A stretch of 64,000 bases of DNA, from assembly GCF_021531695.1 (NCBI RefSeq), contig NZ_JADYUI010000010.1, positions 39,206 to 103,205 of the forward strand, in the 5' to 3' direction. The DNA comes from Roseburia hominis. Its GTDB lineage: Bacteria > Bacillota > Clostridia > Lachnospirales > Lachnospiraceae. Position 1 is the stretch's first letter. Every line of letters begins with the position of its first letter. The notes beneath the pieces were generated by a model. The model was not told where the DNA came from, searched no databases, and saw nothing but the letters and a program-made list of their open reading frames with translations. Of the stretch, positions 9,054 through 17,189 are shown piece by piece. Position numbers and translations under genes: made by a program.

Positions 9054-9988
9054 GCTTTTGTCCAGTCTTCCGTCGGCAGTGGAATACTATTTAATAAATT
9101 TTCTATGACTGCCGCTTTTTCTGCTTCTTCCCCGGTTTCTGAAATCAGGCGGTGTACCAGCACCGGAATTGCAACTTTTTTAATATCTTCCGGTACCACA
9201 TAATTTCTTCCCTGCACCAGAGCATATCCCTGGGAAGCATGCAAAAATGCAAGCGTACCTCTTGGACTTACTCCCATAGCAGTTCCTCCTGACATATTAC
9301 GGGTTCCCTGTATCAATGCCACAATATAGTCCCTTAAATCATTATGTACAAAAACTTCCCTACACTGTTTTTGCAGCTCCTTAATTTCCTGTAAAGTGCA
9401 GACAGAAGTAAGCTCGGCAAGTGGCTCATCTACGATATAACGGTCAATCATACGACGTTCTTCTTCTGCCGAAAGACTTCCCATACTGATTTTCATAAGG
9501 AAACGATCCATCTGTGCTTCCGGTAATGGATAACAGCCCAGAGTTTCCACCGGATTTTGCGTTGCAATCACAAAAAATGGCTGCTCTAATTTTCTTGTAA
9601 CACCATCTACCGTCACCTGCCCTTCCGCCATACATTCCAGCAGGCTCGACTGCGTTCTTGGGGTTGCACGGTTAATTTCATCTGCCAGCAGCAAATTCGT
9701 AAAAACCGGTCCTTCCTTAAAGACAAATGCACTTTTTTCTGCATTATAATAGGACAAACCCGTCACATCGCTCGGTAATAAATCCGGTGTAAACTGCACG
9801 CGGCCAAATGCAAAATCCATAGATTTCGCAAGCGATTTTGCAAGCACCGTCTTTCCGGTTCCCGGAACATCCTCCAATAATACATGACCACCTGCTACCA
9901 AAGAAGTAAGTAATAAATCAATCACTTCTCCTTTTCCTATCATTACTTTTTCTACATTCTCCTTGATTTTTGCTAACACTCCACTCAT
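9050..9988 (-). CDS. MoxR-family AAA+ ATPase
   Basis: The 312-residue cytoplasmic ATPase has Walker A at residues 41-47 (VPGTGKT), Walker B LLLADEINR around residues 99-107, a sensor-1 Asn in VIATQNPVE, and the AAA lid at the C-terminus. MoxR proteins act as chaperone-like ATPases with vWA-domain partners; the partner here is the DUF58 protein whose gene overlaps this one by 4 nt. A purine-rich AAAGGAAAGGG site precedes the ATG. The upstream small gene ends 64 nt away, so the two may share a transcript. Confidence 0.95.
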   Translation of the reverse strand: MSGVLAKIKENVEKVMIGKGEVIDLLLTSLVAGGHVLLEDVPGTGKTVLAKSLAKSMDFAFGRVQFTPDLLPSDVTGLSYYNAEKSAFVFKEGPVFTNLLLADEINRATPRTQSSLLECMAEGQVTVDGVTRKLEQPFFVIATQNPVETLGCYPLPEAQMDRFLMKISMGSLSAEEERRMIDRYIVDEPLAELTSVCTLQEIKELQKQCREVFVHNDLRDYIVALIQGTRNMSGGTAMGVSPRGTLAFLHASQGYALVQGRNYVVPEDIKKVAIPVLVHRLISETGEEAEKAAVIENLLNSIPLPTEDWTKA

Positions 9989-10052
9989 TTTTCCCTTTCC
10001 TTTCCTGCCCCCACACTTGTAATTCGACGGACTATTAATAAGCCCGAATTAT

Positions 10053-10478
10053 TCAAACCTTCTTATTAAATTTCGAATCCTCGGAAGTTTTCATTTCAAA
10101 ATACTTATCTTTATCATTATGTGGAAACAACATTTCCATATAAAGACTTCCAAGCAGATTCTGAACCCTGACCGGATCCAGATTTTTTGCCTGAACCTCT
10201 TCTAATTTCATATTCCGCAAATTTTGAAGCAGCAGATTAATATGTTCCTCCTGTGAAATTACATCTTTTTTCACAGGTTCCTCTTCTTCCATAATGATTT
10301 CTTCCGGTTCCTGTGTCATTAATTCTTTTGTTTCCGGCATATCATATACCAGATTCTGACAAGTCTTGGTAAAACATTCCGGATCGTATTTTGCCAAAAA
10401 AGCAATGTCATCCATTGTTAAAGTCTGTTTGTTATAGATTTTAATATAAATATTCGCAAGACGTGCATTTTTTTCCAT
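10053..10478 (-). CDS. Uncharacterised small acidic protein
   Basis: I do not recognise this 141-residue protein. The start is taken at the ATG at 10478, because AAGGAG lies 10 nt upstream; an earlier in-frame GTG at 10487 is only 1 nt from that site. The N-terminal 50 residues look helical (ARLANIYIKIYNKQTLTMDD), the middle is a Glu-rich linker, and residues about 70-130 form a second helical block (INLLLQNLRNMKLEEVQAK). There is no signal peptide, membrane helix or cysteine cluster. It lies directly upstream of the MoxR ATPase and downstream of the tsf terminator. Confidence 0.75.
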   Translation of the reverse strand: MEKNARLANIYIKIYNKQTLTMDDIAFLAKYDPECFTKTCQNLVYDMPETKELMTQEPEEIIMEEEEPVKKDVISQEEHINLLLQNLRNMKLEEVQAKNLDPVRVQNLLGSLYMEMLFPHNDKDKYFEMKTSEDSKFNKKV

Positions 10479-10593
10479 AGCCCCCACACTCCTTCAAATT
10501 CAAACGGATATTAGCAAATTTCTGCCCAAAAGCAGTGCCTTCCCTGATAAGTTTAAGATATCATATTTTTGTATAAATTTCCATACTTCAGAG

Positions 10594-10648
10594 CAAAAGT
10601 GTGCAAAGCGTACTCTCACATTTCAATAAACTAATCTGCACACTTTTG
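10594..10648. repeat. 12-bp perfect inverted repeat with 31-nt spacer
   Basis: CAAAAGTGTGCA (10594-10605) is exactly complementary to TGCACACTTTTG (10637-10648). It lies in the 258-bp gap between tsf and the small gene at 10053-10478, downstream of the tsf terminator. No T tract follows, so it is not a simple terminator. It could be a protein-binding site or an RNA structure in the leader of the small gene. Confidence 0.6.
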
Positions 10649-10674
10649 TTCCTTTCAAAAATTCCTTGTACATA

Positions 10675-10714
10675 AAAAGGTACCTCAAAATCATATGATT
10701 CTGAGATACCTTTT
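10675..10714 (-). terminator. Terminator after tsf
   Basis: A 40-nt near-perfect palindrome (18 of 20 positions pair) starts with AAAAGGTA and ends with TACCTTTT. On the minus strand it follows the tsf stop by about 20 nt and runs into TTTTTATG. It ends the rpsB-tsf transcript. Confidence 0.85.
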
Positions 10715-10736
10715 ATGCGACAATGCACTATCTTAA

Positions 10737-11669
10737 TTACTGTAACTGAGCTGCAACCTCTGCTGCAAAATCAGTCTCTACTTTCTCGATACCTTCACCG
10801 GTTTCGAAACGTACAAATCTCTTAACAGCAACTTCTCCGCCAACTTCTTTGGAAACTGCTTCTAAGTATTTTGCTACTGTCTGTTTTCCGTCTTCTGCTT
10901 TCACATAAACCTGATCTACCAGGCAGATTTCTTTTAATTCTTTATTTACACGACCTTCAATCATACCATTGATAACCTTTTCCGGTTTCTGGGATTCTTT
11001 CGGATCATTCATAATCTGTGCCAATAAGATTTCTTTCTCATGTGCAATGTAATCAGCACTGATTTCATCTCTGTTTACATACTTTGGATTCAAAGCTGCA
11101 ATCTGCATAGCAATATTTTTAAGAGCTTCTTTTACCGTATCATTTACTACAGAAGCTTTTGCTTCCACGATAACACCGATACGTCCGCCACCATGGATAT
11201 AAGGAACAACACAACCTTCTGTTGCTTCTACTTTCTCAAATCTTCTGATTTTTAAGTTTTCACCGATAACAGCAATCTGATCTACCAATGCATCTTTTAC
11301 TGTCTTAGCAGAATCACCAATCCATGCTTCTTCCATAAATGCATCCATATCAGCAGCTTTTGTAACAAGTGCCTGTTTTGCAACTTCATTTACATAATTC
11401 TGGAATTTTTCATTTTGTGCAACAAAGTCTGTCTCAGAGTTTACTTCTACGATAGCAGCTTTGTTATCTCCATCAACAGCAACAGTTACCATACCTTCTG
11501 CTGCTACACGGGAAGCCTTTTTCTCAGCTTTTGCCTGTCCTTTTTTTCTTAAATATTCAATAGCTTCGTCCATGTTTCCGTCAGTTTCATTTAATGCTTT
11601 TTTACAATCCATCATACCTGCGCCGGTCAATTCACGCAGTTCTTTTACCATTCCTGCTGTAATAGCCAT
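10737..11669 (-). CDS. tsf: Elongation factor Ts
   Basis: EF-Ts recharges EF-Tu by exchanging GDP for GTP. The start is the ATG at 11669 (MAITAGMVKELRE), with GGAGG 8 nt upstream; the open frame continues 22 codons further but without a ribosome site. The N-terminal UBA-like domain contains TGAGMMDCKKAL and EAIEYLRKKG; EVNSETDFVAQNEKF (around residues 75-90) is the TDFVA motif that contacts EF-Tu. The length of 310 residues is normal for Firmicutes. It lies in the rpsB-tsf operon. Confidence 0.98.
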   Translation of the reverse strand: MAITAGMVKELRELTGAGMMDCKKALNETDGNMDEAIEYLRKKGQAKAEKKASRVAAEGMVTVAVDGDNKAAIVEVNSETDFVAQNEKFQNYVNEVAKQALVTKAADMDAFMEEAWIGDSAKTVKDALVDQIAVIGENLKIRRFEKVEATEGCVVPYIHGGGRIGVIVEAKASVVNDTVKEALKNIAMQIAALNPKYVNRDEISADYIAHEKEILLAQIMNDPKESQKPEKVINGMIEGRVNKELKEICLVDQVYVKAEDGKQTVAKYLEAVSKEVGGEVAVKRFVRFETGEGIEKVETDFAAEVAAQLQ

Positions 11670-11705
11670 TTTCAATTCCTCCAACAATATATTCTTATCG
11701 TAATG

Positions 11706-11733
11706 GGGGACAGGCATATCTATGTCTGTCCCC
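11706..11733 (-). other. 13-bp hairpin between rpsB and tsf
   Basis: Positions 11706-11718 pair with 11721-11733 around a 2-nt loop, with one G-T pair. No run of T follows, so it is not a full terminator; it may reduce read-through or protect the rpsB message. Its minus-strand core TTGGGGACAG is also present in the hairpin at 35601-35638. Confidence 0.7.
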
Positions 11734-11785
11734 AATCAACTATCTGTAAGACGCACTCTATTCTATGCAGCCCAAACTGCAAATC

Positions 11786-12523
11786 TTATGCTTCTTCTAC
11801 TGCTTCCTCAGTTGCTTCTTCTTCAAAATCAACGTTCTCAGCACCCTGATTTGCTTCGATTACAGCATCTGCCATCTTAGAAACGATTAATTTTACGGCT
11901 CTGATTGCATCATCATTACCTGGAATTACATAATCCAATTCTTCCGGATCACAGTTTGTATCAGCAATACCGATAAGCGGAATTCCTAAAGCGTGTGCTT
12001 CCTGAACACAGATTCTTTCTTTCTTCGGGTCAACGATAAAGATTGCATCCGGAAGTTTTTTCATATCTTTGATTCCGCCAAGATTCTTCTGTAACTTGTC
12101 TAATTCTTTCTTTAAGTTGATAACTTCTTTCTTAGGAAGAACTTCAAATGTTCCGTCTTCTTCCATCTTTTCGATTGCTTTTAATCTTGCAATACGGCTC
12201 TGGATTGTCTTGAAGTTGGTAAGCATACCACCTAACCATCTCTCATTAACATAGAACATGTTGCAACGCTCTGCCTCTGTCTTGATTGCATCCTGTGCCT
12301 GTTTCTTTGTACCAACAAAAAGAACTGTACCGCCATTTGCAGCAATATCAGAGATTGCTTTATATGCTTCGTCTACCTTACCTACAGATTTCTGTAAGTC
12401 AATGATGTAGATACCATTTCTTTCTGTGTAAATGTATGGAGCCATTTTAGGGTTCCATCTTCTTGTCTGATGTCCGAAATGAACACCTGCTTCTAATAAC
12501 TGTTTCATTGAAATAACGCTCAT
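11786..12523 (-). CDS. rpsB: 30S ribosomal protein S2
   Basis: S2 is a structural protein of the small subunit. The start is the ATG at 12523 ([13 protein letters not shown]) with GGAGG 7 nt upstream; upstream in-frame codons are leader sequence. [37 protein letters not shown] and [13 protein letters not shown] are the S2 family motifs. The 245-residue product has the acidic C-terminal tail common in Firmicutes. It is the first gene of the rpsB-tsf unit with its own promoter and a leader of about 130 nt. Confidence 0.98.
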   Translation of the reverse strand: MSVISMKQLLEAGVHFGHQTRRWNPKMAPYIYTERNGIYIIDLQKSVGKVDEAYKAISDIAANGGTVLFVGTKKQAQDAIKTEAERCNMFYVNERWLGGMLTNFKTIQSRIARLKAIEKMEEDGTFEVLPKKEVINLKKELDKLQKNLGGIKDMKKLPDAIFIVDPKKERICVQEAHALGIPLIGIADTNCDPEELDYVIPGNDDAIRAVKLIVSKMADAVIEANQGAENVDFEEEATEEAVEEA

Positions 12524-12567
12524 GTTTCTACCTCCAACTGGTTTTTCATCCATATGCTTCCTTTTGT

Positions 12568-12612
12568 AAGACAACCTCCCGGCACCCGCCCTACCATCGG
12601 CATATGTGTCTT
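12568..12612 (-). promoter_or_regulatory. Possible structured rpsB leader
   Basis: In the leader between the promoter and rpsB, AAGACA (minus strand, 12607-12612) can pair with TGTCTT (12568-12573), enclosing a GC-rich section with short internal GCC/GGC pairings. It might be an S2 autoregulatory leader, but it does not match a leader class that I can name. Confidence 0.35.
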
Positions 12613-12658
12613 TTTTACATTTATTCGAGTTTCCGAACAAATGCCATGCAACTGTAAT

Positions 12659-12687
12659 ACTATAACACAAAAACCCTTGACATGCAA
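12659..12687 (-). promoter_or_regulatory. rpsB-tsf promoter
   Basis: TTGCAT (12682-12687) and TATAGT (12659-12664) on the minus strand are spaced 17 nt apart, with an extended TG before the -10. The -35 lies inside the terminator that ends the flagellar operon. Confidence 0.55.
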
Positions 12688-12695
12688 GGGTTTTT
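12669..12695 (-). terminator. Terminator of the flagellar/chemotaxis operon
   Basis: AAAAACCCTTG (12669-12679) and CAAGGGTTTTT (12685-12695) form a perfect 11-bp stem with a 5-nt loop, directly after the stop of the MltG-like gene. It is symmetrical and could work in both directions. Confidence 0.85.
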
Positions 12696-12702
12696 CCGAT
12701 AA

Positions 12703-13296
12703 TTATTTTACTAATGTAGAGGCAATCTCATAATAAGATGCATTTTTCTTAATCTTAAAAGTTCCGGTCCGTAACCGGCTGTCGTAGTTATTTTCTACCA
12801 TATAAGTATTAAATGCTGTTGCATCATCCACAATACCTGCACTATACAGATTGAATGCAACCGTATCCGATGACTGACCGGCACTAATCGTAAAAGAAAT
12901 CTCCTCCCCGGTATTTTCCGGCATTTGTGGCTGCACCTCACCCATCACTTCCTCCGTATCCGGTTCTGCGATGGTATCTTTCCCATCTGCTGCTTCGATT
13001 TCAGAACTCTCAACGTCTGTCTCACTTTCCGTATCCGGCGTCTCCGTCGGTTCAATAATCGTCACCGGTAATTCACTCGCCGGTGTTTCTTCCTCCAAGG
13101 CTTCTGTTTCCGTTGCATCCGGAATTTCATCTTTTTCTTCTGGTGATACATCCATTACCATACCAAGTGCCTCGGCACGCTTTATAATTTCCTCGTCAGA
13201 TAATTCTTTTTTTTGACCGGAAAAAGCAATCATTAAAACGAGTGTTGCAACAATGACACCTATTCCAAGTCCTCTCAAATAATATTTTAGTTTCAC
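12703..13296 (-). CDS. Membrane-anchored protein with MltG-like (YceG) N-terminal subdomain only
   Basis: The 197-residue protein has a transmembrane helix at about residues 8-26, an acidic disordered linker (about 45-130) and a C-terminal block of about 65 residues ([20 protein letters not shown] to the end). The block resembles the LysM-like first subdomain of the endolytic transglycosylase MltG (pattern: SAG-S-x-x-VA-x-x-L-x-x-AGIV ... RTGTFKI). The catalytic domain with its Glu is absent, so it may bind rather than cut glycan. It overlaps the upstream gene by 4 nt and is the last gene of the flagellar operon. Confidence 0.75.
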   Translation of the reverse strand: MKLKYYLRGLGIGVIVATLVLMIAFSGQKKELSDEEIIKRAEALGMVMDVSPEEKDEIPDATETEALEEETPASELPVTIIEPTETPDTESETDVESSEIEAADGKDTIAEPDTEEVMGEVQPQMPENTGEEISFTISAGQSSDTVAFNLYSAGIVDDATAFNTYMVENNYDSRLRTGTFKIKKNASYYEIASTLVK

Positions 13297-14090
13297 TCTG
13301 CTTCTTCCTCTCTGAATAACCCTAATACAAGTCTGACCTCGCCCGTACCAAGCCCTAGCTCTTTTGCAATCTCAACATCAGAATATCCTGCCTTATGAAG
13401 TTCCAAAATCCGGGCATTATGATTTATCATCTCCGGTTCTTTCTCTTCTTCAGGCTCCTTTCTTTCTTCTGCCTTAGTTTCTATTGGTTCTGTCACTTCT
13501 TCCATCTGAACCTCATCCGCTTCGGCTTCTTTTGTCCCTGTTTCTTCTGATTCTGCTGTTTCTTTCTTTTCTGTCGTAGGAATTTCCGTTTTCAGGATGT
13601 TTTGTTCTTCTTCCCGAACTAATATTTCCGGTTTGACCGTTGTATTTGCTTCCTCTTCTAACTGGGTTTTTACTTCTTCTTTTTTCTCTTCCAGCTTCTT
13701 TACAAGCTCCTGCAACTCATCTGCATACTGTGTCATGGCAGAATGTTTATCATTCAACATACTATATAAAAAAGTGATTTCATTATGCGTTTTATTCATG
13801 TTTTCCATCACAGTATCCGAAAATTCACTGATTGCCATGATTTTTTCATTGGTCTCTTTTTCTAATGCACGATCAATCTCTTCCACGGAAGCATCCATGG
13901 ATTCTTTCATCTGTTCTTTTATTTTCTGCTGTGATGCATCTAATTCTCTTTCTAATATCTTTTTAATTTCCTCTTCGCTTACTTCTGATACCTTATTCAA
14001 ATCAGAACCGGAAAGCTTTTCTGTAATGAAAAAGCTGCCTATCATAAATATAATTCCAATAAGCAATAAGGTTATTTCTATTCCTGTCAT
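13293..14090 (-). CDS. Membrane-anchored coiled-coil protein in the swrB position
   Basis: The 265-residue protein has an N-terminal transmembrane helix (residues 5-23), a long charged coiled coil (about 38-150), an acidic linker and a C-terminal helix-turn-helix-like end (AGYSDVEIAKELGLGTGEV) that resembles the DUF6115 family. In B. subtilis the gene between sigD and rpsB is swrB, also a single-pass protein with a cytoplasmic coiled coil and a helix-turn-helix-like end that promotes flagellar export-apparatus activation. The similarity here is in position and architecture; homology is an inference. Confidence 0.75.
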   Translation of the reverse strand: MTGIEITLLLIGIIFMIGSFFITEKLSGSDLNKVSEVSEEEIKKILERELDASQQKIKEQMKESMDASVEEIDRALEKETNEKIMAISEFSDTVMENMNKTHNEITFLYSMLNDKHSAMTQYADELQELVKKLEEKKEEVKTQLEEEANTTVKPEILVREEEQNILKTEIPTTEKKETAESEETGTKEAEADEVQMEEVTEPIETKAEERKEPEEEKEPEMINHNARILELHKAGYSDVEIAKELGLGTGEVRLVLGLFREEEAE

Positions 14091-14105
14091 TTTCCTGCTA
14101 CTCCT

Positions 14106-14426
14106 TTAAATCCGAATATCAAATCCACTGGACATTTCTTTTCCTTTCACAGTTACCTGTCCATCCGGTTTTTGCTGCTTCTTTTTTTTCTTCTGGTTCT
14201 GTTCATAACTCGAGTTTCCTTTTTCTTTCGCATCATAACGATATTCCGGCTCATTGGAATCATCTGCATGAACTACCTGTTTTAATTTATGTTCCCCTTC
14301 GCGTGCAAATTGTGTCTGTATATTCTGCTGATCCACAAAAGGTTTTGCATCTTCATTTTGTTTAATGGTACTCATGTCCTGCGTTCTCTGCACAACACCA
14401 TTCAAGTCCACTGGTCTGATTGTCAT
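14106..14426 (-). CDS. Small uncharacterised protein of the flagellar operon
   Basis: A 106-residue, highly charged, probably disordered protein that I do not recognise. The start is placed at the ATG at 14426, because AGAGG lies 8 nt upstream (a GTG at 14435 is in frame but too close). The N-terminus MTIRPVDLNGVVQRTQD and the C-terminus SSGFDIRI look conserved-type; between them is a lysine-rich run. It lies 11 nt after fapA and 15 nt before the swrB-position gene, so it is cotranscribed with motility genes. Confidence 0.75.
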   Translation of the reverse strand: MTIRPVDLNGVVQRTQDMSTIKQNEDAKPFVDQQNIQTQFAREGEHKLKQVVHADDSNEPEYRYDAKEKGNSSYEQNQKKKKKQQKPDGQVTVKGKEMSSGFDIRI

Positions 14427-14437
14427 CGGTATCACCT

Positions 14438-16039
14438 CTACAATGGGACGATTTTTATTTCGCCCTCCTGACGTATAAACTGACTATAAGTTCTCTGATC
14501 TTTCAAAGTCATCTTTGCATCGGAAATGGATATATTCACTCCCGGATAAATGTCTTTTAAAACCTTTACTCTCGCCGCATTCTCATTTGAAATCAGCCGT
14601 TCGAGTTCCTTGGCCTGCTGTTTCAAAGGAACAACTTCTCCCTGCAGGCTCTGCAACTGTAATGCAAGCTTTCTGATATAAGTCATCTGCTCTTTACTCA
14701 GTGCTTCCCCTTGTTTCATTTTATTGGAATAAGTCGTAACAATTGGCTTTAATTTTCCAATCTGCTCGTCATATTCTTTTATCTTTTTCTGAACTTCGAT
14801 ATACTTTTCTTTCTGAATCGGGTCAACACCAACTTCAATCTGCGTAAGTGTCTCCATCTCTGAGCCGATTGTCTGTGCCTCAATTAAATTCCCCGCACGG
14901 ACAACACCACCTGTGATAAAGCCTTTCTTTCCTTTTACAATAACTTCTCCATATGCGTCTACCTTACTATGCAAAATTGCTTCTGCATCCACATAACCGC
15001 CGGATACAACCGTTGCATTTTCGATGAATCTGCAGATAATGTTACTCTTTGCCTTCAACATTCCTTTATTCATTCCGTGAATTCCATGTCGTACAATAAT
15101 CTGCCCGTCTGATATCAGTGTTGCATCCTCGACAACACCTTCTACCACAATATCACCTATTGCAACTACTTTAAATCCACCTTTCACATTTCCTTTTATT
15201 GTTACGCTTCCGTTATAATCAATATTTCCGGTAGAGTTATCAACATCTGCCGGTATCTCATATACATCAGATACAAATATTTTCCCACTTACTAAGCTGG
15301 CATGACCGGTCACAGCGGAATATAAAATTTTCTTATCTTCCGAAAGTGTCATGTTTTTTCCGCCCTCTAACCGTTTGGTTTTAACACTGTGCGGTTTGAT
15401 TGCCTCGCCCAAAATATTATAACCATCTTCCCCCGGATCTTCCGGAATCAGTTCTGCAATTTTATCTCCGGCATTGACACGGCTTATGGTATTAAGTTCC
15501 TTATAATCTACCGTACCATCTTCATTTCGTTTTGGTTTCAGATTAATATCCGTATTAAAATAATATTTTATCTCGGCATTATGTCCCTCTACCGGTGTCT
15601 TTCCTTTTGCCAGAATATAATCCGTACAATATTCCGGATTTTGTAAAAACTTAAGAATTTCTTCCTGTAAAATCCCCTTCTTTATGCCTTCTTTCGTAAG
15701 ACCTGCGATAATATCCTGCGCTGTCAGCTTATTTCCTTCATTTGCCGGGGGATAAAATCTCACAACTGCCTGCATCTTATCCGGATAGATGGACACTGCC
15801 ATTGCCTCGTCCACTTTATTGATACTGCTCGGAAGCCCCACTTTAACGGAAGATATTTTTTCTCTCTCATTTAACGCATCATTCAACTGCTTAACATCAT
15901 ACAAGCTTAAGTTTCTGGCATTTAAATAAGAGGTCAATTCCCCAATCGACACAACCATTCCATCTTCTTTTGGAGGAAAAACTTCCACAAACACACCATC
16001 ATTTTTTACATTCAGACAAAAATAAGCATTTTTTCCCAT
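14438..16039 (-). CDS. FapA family protein (DUF342)
   Basis: The 533-residue protein matches the DUF342/FapA family: an N-terminal mixed domain, a central right-handed beta-helix-like stretch with repeated Val/Ile-Gly strands (for example NIDYNGSVTIKGNVKGG, VVEGVVEDATLIS), and a C-terminal coiled coil (about 400-480). Members were named from a cell-size/adhesion protein of Vibrio and are often found near flagellar or chemotaxis genes; the biochemical role is not settled. It follows sigD by 14 nt. There is no signal peptide or membrane helix. Confidence 0.88.
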   Translation of the reverse strand: MGKNAYFCLNVKNDGVFVEVFPPKEDGMVVSIGELTSYLNARNLSLYDVKQLNDALNEREKISSVKVGLPSSINKVDEAMAVSIYPDKMQAVVRFYPPANEGNKLTAQDIIAGLTKEGIKKGILQEEILKFLQNPEYCTDYILAKGKTPVEGHNAEIKYYFNTDINLKPKRNEDGTVDYKELNTISRVNAGDKIAELIPEDPGEDGYNILGEAIKPHSVKTKRLEGGKNMTLSEDKKILYSAVTGHASLVSGKIFVSDVYEIPADVDNSTGNIDYNGSVTIKGNVKGGFKVVAIGDIVVEGVVEDATLISDGQIIVRHGIHGMNKGMLKAKSNIICRFIENATVVSGGYVDAEAILHSKVDAYGEVIVKGKKGFITGGVVRAGNLIEAQTIGSEMETLTQIEVGVDPIQKEKYIEVQKKIKEYDEQIGKLKPIVTTYSNKMKQGEALSKEQMTYIRKLALQLQSLQGEVVPLKQQAKELERLISNENAARVKVLKDIYPGVNISISDAKMTLKDQRTYSQFIRQEGEIKIVPL

Positions 16040-16053
16040 CTACTTCCCTCCCG

Positions 16054-16821
16054 CTATTCGTTTACAAGAATCCCCATATATTTTCCCATCTTATCTCTCA
16101 TTTTTAAAAGTGCTTTCGTATGTAACTGGGATACTCTGGATTCTGAAACTTCAAGTACTTTACTGATTTCCTTTAACGTAAGATCCTCATAATAATATAA
16201 TAAAATAACCTTCTTTTCTTTTTCGGTTAATACATTCAATGCCTGCTCTAATACTTCTTTTAGTTCACTTTCTCCAACCACATCCTCCGGTTGTGCAAAA
16301 TGGGAATTCCCCTTTGCATCCATCACCGGCTCCTGCCCCTGTTCCAAAAACTCATTCAAAGAAATAACATTTGTGATTTTTAATTGTGACTGCCATTCTG
16401 TCAATTCTTCCTTCGATAAGTTCAACTCTTTTGCAATTTCTTCATCGGATGCGTTTTTTCCTGTACGCATTTCAATTCCCCGAATTGTTTCATCCAGTTT
16501 TTTTTGCTTCTGCCGTACCGTTCTTGGAATCCAGTCCATTTTTCGAATCTGGTCTAAAATAGCCCCCCGGATTCTCAGACTGGCATACGTTTCAAACTTA
16601 ACATCCTTACCTGTGTCGAATTTATCAATTGCATCAATTAAACCAAAGATTCCGTAACCAACCAGATCTTCATATTCCACATTTGTACCAAGGTACATAC
16701 TGAGACGACCTGCAACTAATTTTACTAATGGGGCATACTCCACAATAATCTGCTCTCTTAACTCAGAAGTTGGAGATTTCCGATAAGTTTCCCAAAGTTT
16801 TTCCCTGTCGACAGCGTTCAT
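16054..16821 (-). CDS. sigD: Flagellar sigma factor SigD/FliA (sigma-28)
   Basis: This sigma factor directs RNA polymerase to late flagellar and chemotaxis promoters. The 255-residue protein has region 2 (YEDLVGYGIFGLIDAIDKFD, then FETYASLRIRGAILDQIRKMDWIPR, typical of sigma-28), region 3 (TGKNASDEEIAKEL) and region 4 with the helix-turn-helix LTLKEISKVLEVSESRVSQL. The start is taken at the ATG at 16821 (MNAVDREKLWETY); an upstream ATG at 16845 would place the GGAGG site inside the gene. As in B. subtilis it sits near the end of the fla/che operon. Confidence 0.96.
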   Translation of the reverse strand: MNAVDREKLWETYRKSPTSELREQIIVEYAPLVKLVAGRLSMYLGTNVEYEDLVGYGIFGLIDAIDKFDTGKDVKFETYASLRIRGAILDQIRKMDWIPRTVRQKQKKLDETIRGIEMRTGKNASDEEIAKELNLSKEELTEWQSQLKITNVISLNEFLEQGQEPVMDAKGNSHFAQPEDVVGESELKEVLEQALNVLTEKEKKVILLYYYEDLTLKEISKVLEVSESRVSQLHTKALLKMRDKMGKYMGILVNE

Positions 16822-16855
16822 GTCAAATCTCCACCTCCATAGCATATCTTAAACC

Positions 16856-17173
16856 CTAAGCGGTTTTATTCTCTTCTTCCCCATCTGACTCAATATTTTC
16901 CTCTTTTTTTTCTGTTTTATCCGTATCTTCTGCTTCTTTATCCTGCTCGTTTTCTTCTTCTGTTCCTTCTGCTTCGTCAGTTTCTTCTGTTTCTTCTGCA
17001 AAATTTTTGTCTAAAATTACTTTTGCAACACATCCAAGAATATAAAAGCAGATAAGTACAAGAAACAATGTCGTTACAAATTCTCCAAATTCCATATGTT
17101 GTGCAATTGAAATGACACACACAATAAGTCCTGCTGTCAACATTACAATTGCCGGCACCTGTTTTGTTTTCAT
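16856..17173 (-). CDS. Small two-helix membrane protein with acidic tail
   Basis: A 105-residue protein I do not recognise: two hydrophobic segments (about residues 7-24 and 32-52) followed by a cytoplasmic tail of about 45 residues that is nearly all Glu/Asp/Lys/Thr. It lies between cheD and sigD with short gaps, so it is part of the operon. It could be a membrane partner of the chemotaxis or flagellar system, but nothing in the sequence shows which. Confidence 0.75.
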   Translation of the reverse strand: MKTKQVPAIVMLTAGLIVCVISIAQHMEFGEFVTTLFLVLICFYILGCVAKVILDKNFAEETEETDEAEGTEEENEQDKEAEDTDKTEKKEENIESDGEEENKTA

Positions 17174-17189
17174 TCAAAAGCCCCCAAAT

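Noticed and set aside
11670..11735. Longer EF-Ts start at 11735
   Set aside because: It adds 22 residues not seen in EF-Ts and crosses the hairpin; the ATG at 11669 has GGAGG 8 nt upstream.
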